Assembly (NCBI GenBank): GCA_033558025.1
Contig: JAUCEF010000009.1
Span: 806,001-870,000, forward strand
DNA from: Phytophthora sp. 'mugwort'
Taxonomy: Eukaryota > Oomycota > Peronosporomycetes > Peronosporales > Peronosporaceae
Length of the DNA stretch: 64,000 nucleotides
Reading direction: 5' to 3'
Below, piece by piece: positions 34,746 through 45,083 of this stretch. The notes beneath the pieces were generated by a model. It worked only from the letters and a program-made list of their open reading frames with translations. It was not told where the DNA came from and did not search any database. The position numbers and the translations under genes were made by a program. Positions within the stretch are counted from its first letter, which is position 1; the number at the start of each line of letters is the position of its first letter.

Positions 34746-35092
34746 GATTAAGAGTTTTGTCTTTTAAATAGAGCCATGATCCCACGCCGATCACCCCGGA
34801 TCGCTGCGTTTGTGAACGCTCAAGGCGCTGTGCAGCAGCCTCGCCCAATAACGTCAGCATCCCCATCAATTCGGCTAGCAGCGGCCAGTCCTCGAGGACG
34901 CCAATCTACGAAGAGCGCACCAAGGCCCAGGCAAGTTCATGGGCGCGTGAATCATCGTTGTACAGGCAAGGCCTAAGGCCAGTCGACAACCCGACGCAAC
35001 GCCCTGGACGGAGCACGCAAGCCTCACCCAGAGGTCCAGTCCTCCAAGAAAAACCAGTGTCAAGAGAAGGTACCGATGGCGGCGAGGCCGAT

Positions 35093-35360
35093 GCAACAAC
35101 ATTGGGCATCATATCGCTTCAAGCGCGGAAGGAGCAACCCTTGAGGCTGCGTTCCGGGCTTGGCCGTCGTTGGATTGCTCTAGGCGCAGTGAGGCTTGTT
35201 GGGGAGCCTCAGTGCGCCTAGAACAATCCAACGACTTGTTGGGGAGCATCACTGCGCCTAGAGCAATCCAACGACCGGCCAGGCCCGGAACGCAGCCTCA
35301 AGGGTTGCTCCTCCCGCGCTTGAAAGCGATATGATGCCCAAAAAAAACAATGTTGTTGCA
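35093..35360. repeat. Long palindrome in the leader and gag start of the inner Copia element
   Basis: The left arm starts GCAACAACATT at 35093 and continues GGGCATCATATCGCTTCAAG. The right arm ends with the mirror image, ATGATGCCC then AATGTTGTTGC at 35350-35360, interrupted only by an A-rich insert. The centre holds a second hairpin, GTCGTTGGATTGCTCTAGG at about 35167 against CCTAG...CAATCCAACGAC at about 35237. The segment beginning TTGTTGGGGAGC is then tandemly duplicated (about 40 bp). The right arm contains the ATG (35331) that opens the gag frame. Confidence 0.88.
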
Positions 35361-36330
35361 CCGTCGGTGGCTAACTCCCTTGATCACCAGCAGCCAGTTC
35401 GATCATTTTTGTTCAACGGGATCGAGAATTTGCCTGCTGGAGGAAGACCCAACCGCAAGAACCTCATCATTGAACCGTTTTCGGGAGCCGTGTCGATCGG
35501 TGCTTTCGACTCCGGAATCAAACTCCGGTGGAGGAAGTTTGTCAATCAGCTGAACGACGCTTAAATTCTCGATGGTCACCGCTGGACGGATTTGCGATGC
35601 CTCAGTCGCTTCGCTGTTTCGCTCACTGGTGACGCCGCGGATTGGCTTTCGGAAGTAAGGATGTCTCCCCATGATTTACCGCTATCCGTCGTGAACAATC
35701 TACTTGTGCAGAAATTCCAGTCAAAGCTTCCCGAGCAAGAACTTTTGAGCAGACACATGGCAGAGCCGAAAGTGCGAGCAGAAACCTACCAGGAGTACGC
35801 TCAGCGACTGATGAACATGGCAGACTCACTGCCTGGAGGTTTGGCAGTGGAGGCCAATGCTCGTCATGCAATACACACTTTCATCAAGATCTTACCTTGA
35901 GTACTCGGGTGAGCTCAAGTTGTTCGTGGAGAGGCTTCCGATTTCAAACTCCGCCGTGACGAAATTGCATCGCCTCGTTGACCACTTGGCGTACATGGCA
36001 GAAAGTGATGACCAGTTACCGCAACGAACGTCGGACGACACAGCACGGCGCAATCCAGGTAACTTCAAAAGAGTGAAGTATGAAGGGAGTCGACCAATAG
36101 CGAGGTCTGATCAACCCACGACCCGCATTGTCGAGCACAAGCACAAGCCAGCGTATTGTGCTCGGTATGGGCGCCCTAGCTCCGCTGACCAGTCAAGAGC
36201 ACGCCAAAAAAATGCGCTGCCACAATTGCCATCAGCCCGGCCACTTCGCCTGCGAGTGTTCAGAGCGACGAGGAGTCACTGCACGACTGCAAGGGGGTGC
36301 CGCAGTCGCCCTGAAAGGAGACAGCGCTTG
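35331..36330 (+). pseudogene. Copia gag of the inner element, with internal stop and frameshift
   Basis: The frame opens at 35331 and is broken by an in-frame TAA at 35562-35564. It resumes in the same frame (SRFAVSLTGDAADWLSEV), changes frame near 35890 and ends in a canonical CX2CX4HX4C zinc knuckle (CHNCHQPGHFACEC, about 36211-36252). The knuckle would bind the RNA genome in the virus-like particle. Capsid-type sequence such as LPEQELLSRHMAEPKVRAET precedes it. At least two lesions prevent a full-length product. Confidence 0.82.
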
Positions 36331-36344
36331 AAAGGGAGGCTTCG

Positions 36345-39300
36345 AGTGGAAGCGAGTCATTGTTGACTCGGGCGCGTCTTTCCACTTGACGGGCTACCTG
36401 AAGAACATGACGCACCTGCGCGCACTGGACCATCCTGTAAAGGTTACTGTCGCCGACGAGAGAGTCATCAGAATGAAGAGCGTCAGTCATTTGCATCTTT
36501 CGGTAAAGGTGCAAAACGGCGCGCGCTAGGAGCAGCAAGTAATCGCCATTGAAAACGTTTATCACGTCCCCACGCTATCTGTGACTCTCCAGTCTGTATC
36601 GCAGTTAGTCCACACCGGATACATTGTTCTTTCGAGGCTAATGAGTGGACAGTAACGCGAGGTCACAAGCGAAATAGTGGTTTCAAAGCTGTGGAGACGA
36701 ATGGATTCTACGAAGTCATTACACAAGACTCGATCGGACTGCCAAAGGACATCGGAAGTGGCCTACTTGCTGCTCTACGCGCCCGGGTACCGCTATCGAC
36801 ATGGTATAGACGCCTGGGCCCTGAATCTCGCCGACTGTCGTCGCCTAGGTACGAGCTCAGCTGTCCGTGGCGTAGTCATTTCCAAGGCTGATGACCCTCC
36901 TACTTGCCAGCCGTGCGCCATCGTAAAAGTCGTCACCGCCCCAGCTCTAGCATTCCGAAGCAGCGACGAGATAGCCGACGGCGTGTGCCACCTGGATCTC
37001 AGCGGACCCGTTAAAAGATCATATCACGGCCACGAGGATTTCATGATGGCAGTTTGGCGGGATTACATTCAAGTCTATGGGCTGCGTACCAACAATGAAG
37101 CGAGTGAGCGTGCGAAAGAGTTTCTGAGGTTCATCGAGAGGTAACCCAATGTTCCAGCAAATAGCCTTAAGACAGTCCGAACTGATGGAGGGACGGAGTT
37201 CCTGAACTCTGACTTTCGAAAACTGGCCGCAGTCGAAGGCCTCCGCCACCAGCGCACTACACGGTACCGCAACAGCCCAATGGAGTCATTGAGCACGCCA
37301 TCAGGACGCTGACTGAGATGGCGGTTGCCATCTCATTGATACCAGCCTCCCTCACTATTTGTGGGAGGATGCCCTTCATCATGCCGCCTACATTCGGAAT
37401 CGTATCCCGAAGCGCGGAGCCGCCATGACTCCACACGAGCGCTTGCTCGGTACTACAATCATCGCTCGCTGGTCCACCCATTTTGGGCAGGCATTATTCG
37501 ATGGTCGAAGTTACCTCGGAAAATTCATCGGTTCTCTGAAGAAATTCGCGGATATCGATTTTACGTTCCTGGCCAAGGCAGGCCCATCAAAGAGTCAACG
37601 GATGTTGTCTTATTGGAATCGATGCTGCTCGATGAAATTCAGCTGGACGACGGCCAAGACCTACCTTCAGATGACACAGACGTTAAGGCCATGGAGACTG
37701 GAACAACGTGCGCTACATGACCGCCAAATACAAGCGACGGACGCATCGGCACGTCTCCAAGACACGAGCTGGTCCCCCGAGGTAGTCGAGAGTATAAACG
37801 GAAACTCTGAAATCATTAGACGAAGACCCTCCGAGCGAATTTCAGCCCGAGACATCGGGTATGCCTTCCTCTACTTAGTAGAGATCATTCGTGAGCCGCT
37901 TTCGATAAGCGAAGCCAGGCGCTCGCCTCGGTGGCAGCTCTGGAAGAAAGCTCTACACACGGAAATATCAGCCATCAAGGAGAACCACTCCTTTATCCTC
38001 GTGGACCCTCCTCTTGGTGCGCACATCCTGGATAACACCGTACAATTTCGGATCAAGACCGGCGCTACTGGCGAAATAACTCAGTACAAGGCGAGAATTC
38101 TGGGGTGCAAGAGGAGTTAAGCAAATTTTCCTCTTAGACTACGTGGACACACGAGCTCCAGTTATGGACCTTATCAGTGTGCGGGTATTCCTCGTGCTGG
38201 CAGTGAAAAATGACGATGTATATTCGTCAGGGAGATGTACCTGCCGCCTACCTCAAGGCCAAGCTCAAGGAAACCGTGTACGTCCGTCAAGTCAAGGGGT
38301 TTGAACAGCCGGTGGAGGAGAAGAAAGTGTGGCTGCTCAAAAAGGCTTTGTACGGCCTTAAACAGGCTGGTCGTGAATGGAATCATGAACTCGACGGGTT
38401 TCTCAAGAGCTATGGACTGAAGGCGGCAACAGGTGATAAGCGTATTTACTTCATGTGGGCTGACGGCCTGTTATTGGTGTGCTTGTATGTCGATGACATA
38501 TTAGTAGCTCACCCGAAAAAACTTCAAGTTCTCAGGCTAATGGCAGCGCTACACGTGAAAATACAAGGTCAATACATGGGAGTGCCCCCGCATTTTCTCG
38601 AGATGCGGATGGAGAATCACGGCAGTGGAGAAACTCGACTATCACAAGCTGCCTACCTCGATGAAACCCTTCACCGCTTCGCCATGAAACCCGCAAGACC
38701 AACCTCAACGCCCATGATACCAAGCACCAGACTAGAGCAACGCGCGGGCCCTCCAACAGCAGACGAGTCCGAAGAGATGAAGCGCATGCCTACCGGGAAG
38801 TAGTCGGCAGTCTCCTCTACCTAGCGCGCGTATCAACACCGAAAATAGCGTTTGCTGTCAACCAGCTTTCTCGACATTGTGCCCAGCCTAGAAAAGCCGC
38901 TTGGATCGCGGCCAAGTATTTATTGTGCTATCTCTCTGGAACCCAAGAATCGGCATTGCGCCTGCCCCAACTGTAGCCGGCATCACGCTCATGACCAATG
39001 CAGATTTTGCGAACGATCGTGTTGATCGAAAGTCGGTATCTGGACATTTCGTATTCCTGTTCGGAGCACCGGCGGTCTGGGGTTCTATGAACAGACAGTG
39101 GTCGCACAGTCGAGCACAGCGGCTGAACTTATTGCGGCTAACGATCTCCTTCAGGCTGAGTATTTTTCAAACTACTTGTCGACGAAATCTTTAAAAGGAC
39201 ACGTCGCAACACCTCTGAAGCTGACACTCAAAATCGACAGCGCGCATGCAATTCATCGCATCAAGCGCGAAGGTTCTTCCAGTGCGCAAAAAGCAATCGA

Positions 39301-39465
39301 CATTCGTTTCCACGTGCTCAAGGACGCATGGTACCAAGAAACTTAGCATTGGAATGCATCCCTACAGGGGCAAACCCAGCTGACTTGCTGACAAAGGCTC
39401 TTTCCCTCACCGAACTCCGGAACAAGCAAAGCCTGTGCGGCTTGATATGCAAATAAGCTCCCGGG
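36345..39465 (+). pseudogene. Copia pol of the inner element, frameshifted
   Basis: The protease motif VDSGASFHLTG lies at about 36361. Integrase follows at about 36980-37300 ([30 protein letters not shown]). Reverse transcriptase spans about 37930-38800, with LKKALYGLKQAGREWN and an intact LYVDDILVAH active site near 38490. RNase H follows to about 39450 ([39 protein letters not shown]). Frame changes near 37140, 37260, 38120, 38210 and 38800, plus several stops, break the polyprotein. Confidence 0.88.
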
Positions 39466-39498
39466 TGACGACCGGAGTAGCTGTGCTTGCGGGGGATG

Positions 39499-39636
39499 TG
39501 TTAGAATCTGATGCGTGTAAGCAGTAATACTCGATAAGATACAGTGAGGCATCCAGGGATGCCGTTCTAAGCTATTAATTCATTCCAGATTTTCCTCTTC
39601 AACACACAAGCGGGTCACCTTCTCTCCCTACCCGCA
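39499..39636 (+). repeat. 3' LTR of the inner Copia element (138 bp)
   Basis: It begins TGTTAGAATCTGATGCG and ends CTACCCGCA, followed by the CCGGC target duplication. It aligns with 34605-34745. Confidence 0.87.
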
Positions 39637-39641
39637 CCGGC

Positions 39642-41860
39642 GATCGTCATCAAACCGACGAGGCGAGCGGCCACGACGATCGTTGCGGCCTGACGATGGA
39701 CCACGTCCAACTGTGATCCATAGTGGCTCGGTGGCCCTTCCCCTGTTGCATTACCACGCCGACTAAGTTTCGCGTCGGCGGTGGACTGCATCATGGTGAT
39801 CATTCAGACCGTGGAGATCCCCTTTGTCGCGATTGGCTACGACCACGCGGTTGTGGCGATCGACTGCGTCGCGGTGCAGAAAATCGTGGTGGCCCAGCAA
39901 GGCCAAGATCAAGCGGTGGTCCAGTACGTCAAAAGAAACGTGGTGGTGAAGGACTTCGTCCGCGCCAATGCGGGGGGGGGGGGGGGGGGCTAGCAAAGCC
40001 CTCACGTAGTCCCCGTTAATAGCCACTTCGTGGACCAGAGTGTCGATCAAATACAGGGCCTTGACTTCCGTGCATCTTCAAGTAGGTGCCAGCATAGCTA
40101 TCCCCTGGCGTGGGTCTGCATACTCCCTGGCTCAAGCGGTGGCTCACCACCCGAAACGCACTTCAGTCCTTGCCCTAGATAGTACAGTGCCTTCTTCCAA
40201 TTTGACTGCGGTCCAGACTGTTGACAGCCACCCCACTGGCGCTGCACTTGGTTCATCGTGGGTGCTTGCACTGCCGCATCTTTCCTTGAGCAGCAGCAAC
40301 ACCGACTAGTCCGGCACCAGCAGCTTGTCCGGTAACACCACCTTCAGCGGCAGCAGTCGCTGCAGGTTGCTAAGGTATGGCATGCGTATACGACGCCATC
40401 GCTCGAGTCACTACTCGTCGCCACTTCAATCCTCGTTACTAGTGTCGCTCGCATGCGTCGTTGGCGAGTAGACCGGTGTCAAAGCAGCAGCACTCGTCTC
40501 ACCAGTCACTTGGTTGGGGGATACGCACAGCGAAACTCCGGCAAACAAGGCTTGTTGCTCATCTCCACTCTCAACTTCGATGTAACGCACGGAGTTCACA
40601 AGGGAAGTCGGTTGTCGTCTCCGCTGCCTTTCCGCAAGCTTCTGCGCCACCTCTGGCTTGAGCAGCCTGCCAGTGCGTGCAGTGTACTCCGCATACCAGT
40701 GTCTATCTGCGTGGCAGTCCGCGCAACTAGATTTGGCCTTCTTCTCTTGACCGTTCTTGCTGCGTTGGTGCTTGCCACGCTTGCGTCGTTTGCCTTGATC
40801 TTGTCCTTGACTAGCATTCACTTGCGCCACACGCATCGTGCGCGGCACAGCCTGCTTGGTCTCCGTTGACAGCTCGTCGCGCTGGTGCTCAGCTGATCGT
40901 AGGCGCTGCAACGCCTCGGCCAGCTTTAGAGACCGGCGATCATGAGTGGTAATCCAGTCCGAGTGTTCACGGGCCAGGTTTGGCAGCACCAACATCGAGT
41001 TTGAAAGCAGTAAACTTGCATGCTGCCACTCTTCCATCTCCATTCGCCTGGCGCAGCCGGGTTAAATTCCTCTTCATGTCTTCAACGTACGTCGTCACGG
41101 TCTCGGACGGTTGCAACCGTCGAGCCAGCGCATCTTGCAACCGGTAATCTGGGTTGAAGTGCTGCATTACCATCGCGTACAATAGCGACGGCGCATCCAT
41201 GCTGTCGCGGACGTCGTCCACCTTGAACGTCCTGCGCACAGCGACAGCGTTAACGCCGAGGATGCCTTGTTTTTGCGCGTCTCAAACCACTGCGCGTACA
41301 TGGGTCTGCTACGGCCCTCGTCTGCGTCGTAGCGTTCTCCTCCATAGGTAATCTCGCCAAGCGTGTACGTGTCCAAGTACAACAGCACCTCGCTCTTCCA
41401 GGCCTTGAAGTCCTCCTTGGCGTAGAGCTTGGGTAACATGATGCTGGGCGAGTTCCGCAAGGCCTTCGTGTAGTCGGCCAGCTCGCAGTCATCGTAGCGC
41501 CCGCCGGAATGCATGTTGTCCAAAAGCGAGTCGCTGTGACTTCTTCTTCTTCCTTGATCGCCTCCTCCGTCGTTGCAACCGTCTCCTCCGTCGCTCGATG
41601 GCGGCGGTGGTGGATTTCCAACTGTTGGAATTCAGTTGGGTTCGATCGCTCCATACCTTCGAGCAACACTTGCATGAGCGGTCGCCCACCTGGTATTTCA
41701 GCCAATGAGCGGATGAGACACTCCGATTAGCGTGAGACATCATCGAATCATCTCGATCATTGGAGCGTCCACTTTCTGCGAATACGCATGCATATTGCAC
41801 ACTTTCAGCGAATAATTGGGTAGTTTCGTCAGGAACTTCTCGATCCTGCGATTCATCATT
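39642..41860 (-). pseudogene. Copia gag of the outer element, frameshifted
   Basis: The capsid-like KLYAKEDFKAWKSEVLLYLD lies at about 41430-41370. It continues through FKVDDVRDSMDAPSLLYAMV (about 41230-41170) and RRLQPSETVTTYVEDMKRNL (about 41115-41060) to a domain with CADCHADRHWY (about 40720), then an Arg/Asp-rich stretch (DRRGRSPRRFDDDR) that ends at the inner insertion at 39641. At least three frame changes occur. A run of 18 G lies at 39972-39989. Confidence 0.78.
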
Positions 41861-41883
41861 TCCTCACTGTCGAATACTGCGCC

Positions 41884-41901
41884 CTGGTTGGGCTCATAAC
41901 A
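41884..41901 (-). other. Primer-binding site of the outer Copia element (half-tRNA-Met type)
   Basis: Directly after the 5' LTR the minus strand reads TGTTATGAGCCCAACCA. Its complement, GGTTGGGCTCATAAC, looks like the anticodon arm of a tRNA-Met (loop CTCATAA) rather than a tRNA 3' end. Copia of Drosophila is known to prime from a cleaved initiator tRNA-Met in just this way. The adjacency to the LTR end makes the assignment plausible. Confidence 0.65.
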
Positions 41902-42416
41902 TGTGGTGATGCAGGGCGCTTCACCATGTTCTCTAGCTGTCTCGGTCACTTCTAAGTGTGACTGCCATTGTAGGCAGGTGCACACGTCAATAATAAGTAA
42001 CCGTAGGAACAATTGATAGAAGTACGTAAACACTGTAAGTACCGGGCGCAAGACTGCCACGACAGGGCAGCGTGTGTCTGGCGGTCGAGCTCCTGCGTGC
42101 TCGCAGAGCAGCAAAAGCGGTAGTGAGGCAGAGCTCGCCCCGCACTAGCCCACATGCCGCACCGCAAAGATGTATTCCAGCATACAAATGGACTATAAAC
42201 CCATAATAAATCTAAGTCATCCCCATCTCGTGCTCCACGATGTTGCGGTCGCTCACCGCCAACCATCGGCTTCTTCATAGTGTCCTTTGTACTGCAAGTC
42301 TCCAATTTACACGCTGTGTACAAGCCTGCAGCCGAGCAGCGGCTGCGGGCGGACAGGCACATGATGTGTTCAGGATGGGCTGGGTCCACGCTGGACAGTC
42401 AGAGTGCACTTCACCA
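41902..42416 (-). repeat. 5' LTR of the outer Copia element
   Basis: It matches 30202-30712, with TG...CA ends on the minus strand. Its outer end lies 323 bp upstream of the RecQ start codon. Confidence 0.88.
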
Positions 42417-42739
42417 TTTCACCCTTGCTCGCAACCGCTCTTTTCTGCTATTCGTTTTACGTGACTCTCACCTTCCTTTGGAGACTGTGCTTAGTCACTT
42501 TCATAGTATTTCTGTACCCCGTACAGTAGTGATACAACATATATCAGGAAATGGTGCTTATCATAGCTACTACTATAGTAATACAGATTTTGATATCAGC
42601 TATAATATATCAGCTACGATTCATGGTCATACTTCAGTACTATACTAGTTTCTGCTATGCAGTACCGGTATTCTACTATGCATGTACGGTATACTATATT
42701 TTATACCGACTTGAATTGCGCGGGAAGTGAGTTATAGCA
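42417..42739 (+). promoter_or_regulatory. RecQ upstream region, AT-rich, bounded by the Copia LTR
   Basis: This stretch has no coding frame. It is rich in TATA-like words and alternating AT-rich repeats (42540-42710). Any RecQ promoter must lie here or in the adjoining LTR. Confidence 0.35.
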
Positions 42740-44413
42740 ATGAAGGCGGTGATCAGTCGTCCCCACAAGAAGGGCGGCTCCTTCGTGCCCATCAACGCGC
42801 ACTTCCAGCCAGCCTCCGCCCTGTCGCGACAGCGAGCGCAGGACGCAGCGCCGCCTGGAGCCGATGCCATCGACTTGACGCTGGACGGTGATTTGGACGA
42901 CCAGCCCTTGTGTGTGTCTGTCCGGCGGCAGCGACAAAAGCGCCAGCGCTCGTTTTACGAGGACTCGGACGGCGAAGCGGAGAACCGGGAGCCTAACACG
43001 GCACTAGACTTGATCCGTCAGAGCAGACGACGTCCAACGGCATCGAATGCACCTTTGCAAGCCAAAAAGCGAGCTGTAGAGACGTCAGGAGCGATGCGTG
43101 TCGTCGATTCAACGGGCAGAGAGCCACAGGACCGACTGACCAGAGCTAACAAGACGATCTTTGGCAACGACAGCTTCAGGAAGAACCAGAGGGGGGTGAT
43201 CGAGGCCACGATGCGTGGAGAAGACTGCTTCGTGCTCATGCCCACGGGAGGAGGCAAGAGTCTGTGCTACCAGCTGCCGGCCGTACTAAGCAAGGGTGTG
43301 ACCATCGTAGTGTCGCCACTGCTGTCGCTGATCCAAGATCAAGTGATGGCGCTGATTCAAAACCCTGGATGCGGCATTCCGGCCGCCTTTTTGACGAGTC
43401 AGACGTCGTTGACACTCAAGAGGTCGATCACAGCCGAGCTGAGACGACCTGCGCCGAGTATCAAACTGCTGTACTTGACACCCGAGAAGATTATCAAGTC
43501 GCTAGAGATGATGGACTTGCTGAAAGGTTTACATCGCACGAAGATGCTCGCGAGGTTTGTGATTGATGAAGCTCATTGTGTCAGCCAGTGGGGACACGAC
43601 TTCCGACCCGAGTATAATCAACTCGGATTACTCAAGCAAACGTTCCCTGACGTGCCGCTGATGGCGTTAACAGCGACGGCTCCACCCAAGGTAATTACTC
43701 ACGTGCAGAGGTCGCTCGGTATCTCGAAAGGGCCTGTGTTTTCCATGAGCTTTAACCGACAAAACCTCACGTTTGAGGTGCGTGAAAAACCTCGTGGTAG
43801 TGACATGATGGCCATGGAGGAGCTCTATCAGCTCATTTCGACCACGTACCCACCCGACGCGGTCGGTATCGTATACTGCATGACCAAGCAGGACTGTGAA
43901 GACGTAGCCGATTACCTGTTCGATCGCGGACTAAGCGCTGACTTCTACCACGCCGGACAATCCGCGACGGACCGACACATGGTGCAAAACGCCTGGCAAA
44001 ATGGTCAGCTCAGCATCGTGTGTGCCACAATTGCGTACGGGATGGGCATCAACAAGGCCGATGTACGCTTCGTGATCCACTTCTCGGTAGCCAAGTCCAT
44101 CGAAGGCTACTACCAGGAAGCTGGTCGTGCTGGGCGAGACGGGAAGCCGTCACAGTGCATCCTTTTCTACAGTCCGCGCGACGTTTCCAGAATGCGCAAC
44201 ATCCTCTCGATGCCTCAGCGGGGTATGACGAAGAAGACGCGTGCTGTTCACATCGAGAAGCTCCGATCCATGGCCGAGTACTGCGAGGACGAGACGACCT
44301 GCCGTCGGCAGCTACTGATCTCGTACTTCGGCCAAACGTTCCAACGCTCCGAGTGCAATCGAAGCTGCGACAACTGCCGCCGCACACAGCGTGCAGCCCG
44401 CATGAACTGCTGA
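42740..44413 (+). CDS. RecQ family DNA helicase, short form
   Basis: This intron-less 557-residue protein has every core RecQ feature: Walker A MPTGGGKS (about 167-174), DEAH (about 276-279), GRAGRDG (about 463) and the zinc-binding module with Cys at the end ([18 protein letters not shown], then CNRSCDNC). RecQ enzymes unwind DNA 3'-5' at stalled forks and recombination intermediates. The protein ends just after the zinc module, so the winged-helix and HRDC domains of BLM/WRN-type enzymes are absent. The N-terminal 110 residues are charged, with [11 protein letters not shown] that resembles a SUMO-interacting motif. It could be a RECQ5- or RECQL-like enzyme; the subfamily is not settled. Confidence 0.92.
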   Translation: MKAVISRPHKKGGSFVPINAHFQPASALSRQRAQDAAPPGADAIDLTLDGDLDDQPLCVSVRRQRQKRQRSFYEDSDGEAENREPNTALDLIRQSRRRPTASNAPLQAKKRAVETSGAMRVVDSTGREPQDRLTRANKTIFGNDSFRKNQRGVIEATMRGEDCFVLMPTGGGKSLCYQLPAVLSKGVTIVVSPLLSLIQDQVMALIQNPGCGIPAAFLTSQTSLTLKRSITAELRRPAPSIKLLYLTPEKIIKSLEMMDLLKGLHRTKMLARFVIDEAHCVSQWGHDFRPEYNQLGLLKQTFPDVPLMALTATAPPKVITHVQRSLGISKGPVFSMSFNRQNLTFEVREKPRGSDMMAMEELYQLISTTYPPDAVGIVYCMTKQDCEDVADYLFDRGLSADFYHAGQSATDRHMVQNAWQNGQLSIVCATIAYGMGINKADVRFVIHFSVAKSIEGYYQEAGRAGRDGKPSQCILFYSPRDVSRMRNILSMPQRGMTKKTRAVHIEKLRSMAEYCEDETTCRRQLLISYFGQTFQRSECNRSCDNCRRTQRAARMNC

Positions 44414-44536
44414 TCGCTCTCCTGTACTTTTGCTAGCCAACCTCTTCTATCTAATAACATGCATGTCGTCTGTAGGTCGAACCTGAAGCGTGAAGATGTC
44501 TATGTTTCAAAGTTGATATAGGGTAGAGCCTGTCGG

Positions 44537-45009
44537 TTAGTCGTTCCACTGCTTCTTACACTGCACACACTTGTAGAAGGTCGTGGACGGCTCGTCGGCC
44601 GACCGGATCTGGATCTGCATGAAGTACGCCTTATTATACTCGCAGTGCGGGCAGCGCGCTGTACACCAAAGAGCAAAACACAGCAGCAATTAGCAGAGGC
44701 TTCTCTTCGCCACCTCCCAGCAACGTCCAACGTACTCTCAGTCTGGTCGACATTCTCCCAGGCTTCGTCGCCACCCAGCACGTCGTCCACTTGCTTGCGT
44801 TGCAAAGGCACTTTCTTCTCCACTTTTTCATTGATCTGGAACAGGTACGGGCACGTTTGGCAGAAGAAGCGCATGCCATCCGACTACAGTTACCAAGAAC
44901 ACACTCAGCAATAATCAATACACCAGGATGACACAAAAACTGTAGAGATTAGAGGACGCACGTCGGGTTCCACGAGCAGAATGTTGCCGCAGGACGGGCA
45001 GAAGTGCAT
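44537..45009 (-). CDS. POLR3K: RNA polymerase III subunit RPC11 (POLR3K), three exons
   Basis: My exon model on the minus strand is 45009-44962, 44883-44736 and 44658-44537, with introns of 78 and 77 bp, giving 105 residues (human POLR3K has 108). The N-terminal zinc ribbon is MHFCPSCGNILLVEPD plus FFCQTCPY. The C-terminal TFIIS-type ribbon has CPHC and CVQC pairs, with the acidic catalytic hairpin RSADEPSTTFYKC. This subunit gives Pol III its RNA-cleavage activity and supports termination and re-initiation on tRNA and 5S genes. It is divergent from the tRNA methyltransferase gene, whose start codon is 74 bp away. Confidence 0.95.
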
Positions 45010-45083
45010 GGCGGAGTGCGGAGTCGATCAGATCGAGTGGATGGCAAAATGACACTTAAAGTTATTCAAAAGTGGCTCAGCCA
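45010..45083. promoter_or_regulatory. Divergent promoter between POLR3K and the TARBP1-like gene
   Basis: Only 74 bp separate the two start codons, so both transcripts must start in this interval or within the neighbouring gene. I see no clear initiator or TATA element. Confidence 0.5.

Larger units (their letters stand above)
34605..39636 (+). mobile_element. Inner Copia (Ty1) LTR retrotransposon nested in the outer one
   Basis: Short LTRs at 34605-34745 and 39499-39636 bound gag, protease, integrase, reverse transcriptase and RNase H on the plus strand. CCGGC occurs on both sides (34600-34604 and 39637-39641), an exact 5-bp target duplication. This shows that the element inserted as a unit into the gag-pol region of the outer element. 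A GCGGGGGATG polypurine tract precedes the 3' LTR. The LTRs differ at many positions, and pol has frameshifts, so the insertion is not recent. Confidence 0.92.
30202..42416 (-). mobile_element. Outer Copia (Ty1) LTR retrotransposon, minus orientation, interrupted by a second Copia element
   Basis: Two LTRs of 511 and 515 bp (30202-30712 and 41902-42416), nearly identical over most of their length, bound gag and pol read on the minus strand. The order is 5' LTR (right), PBS, gag, integrase, reverse transcriptase, RNase H, polypurine tract, 3' LTR (left), which is the Copia order. An unrelated Copia element sits at 34605-39636. Without it the outer element is about 7.2 kb. No target duplication is seen: the left flank ends CCCAC and the right begins TTTCA. 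That suggests recombination between copies or decay at an edge. Coding regions carry many frameshifts. Confidence 0.9.

Noticed and set aside
35093..35360. Palindrome as a CRISPR-like or attachment structure
   Set aside because: There are no spaced repeats and it lies inside a retrotransposon of a eukaryote.
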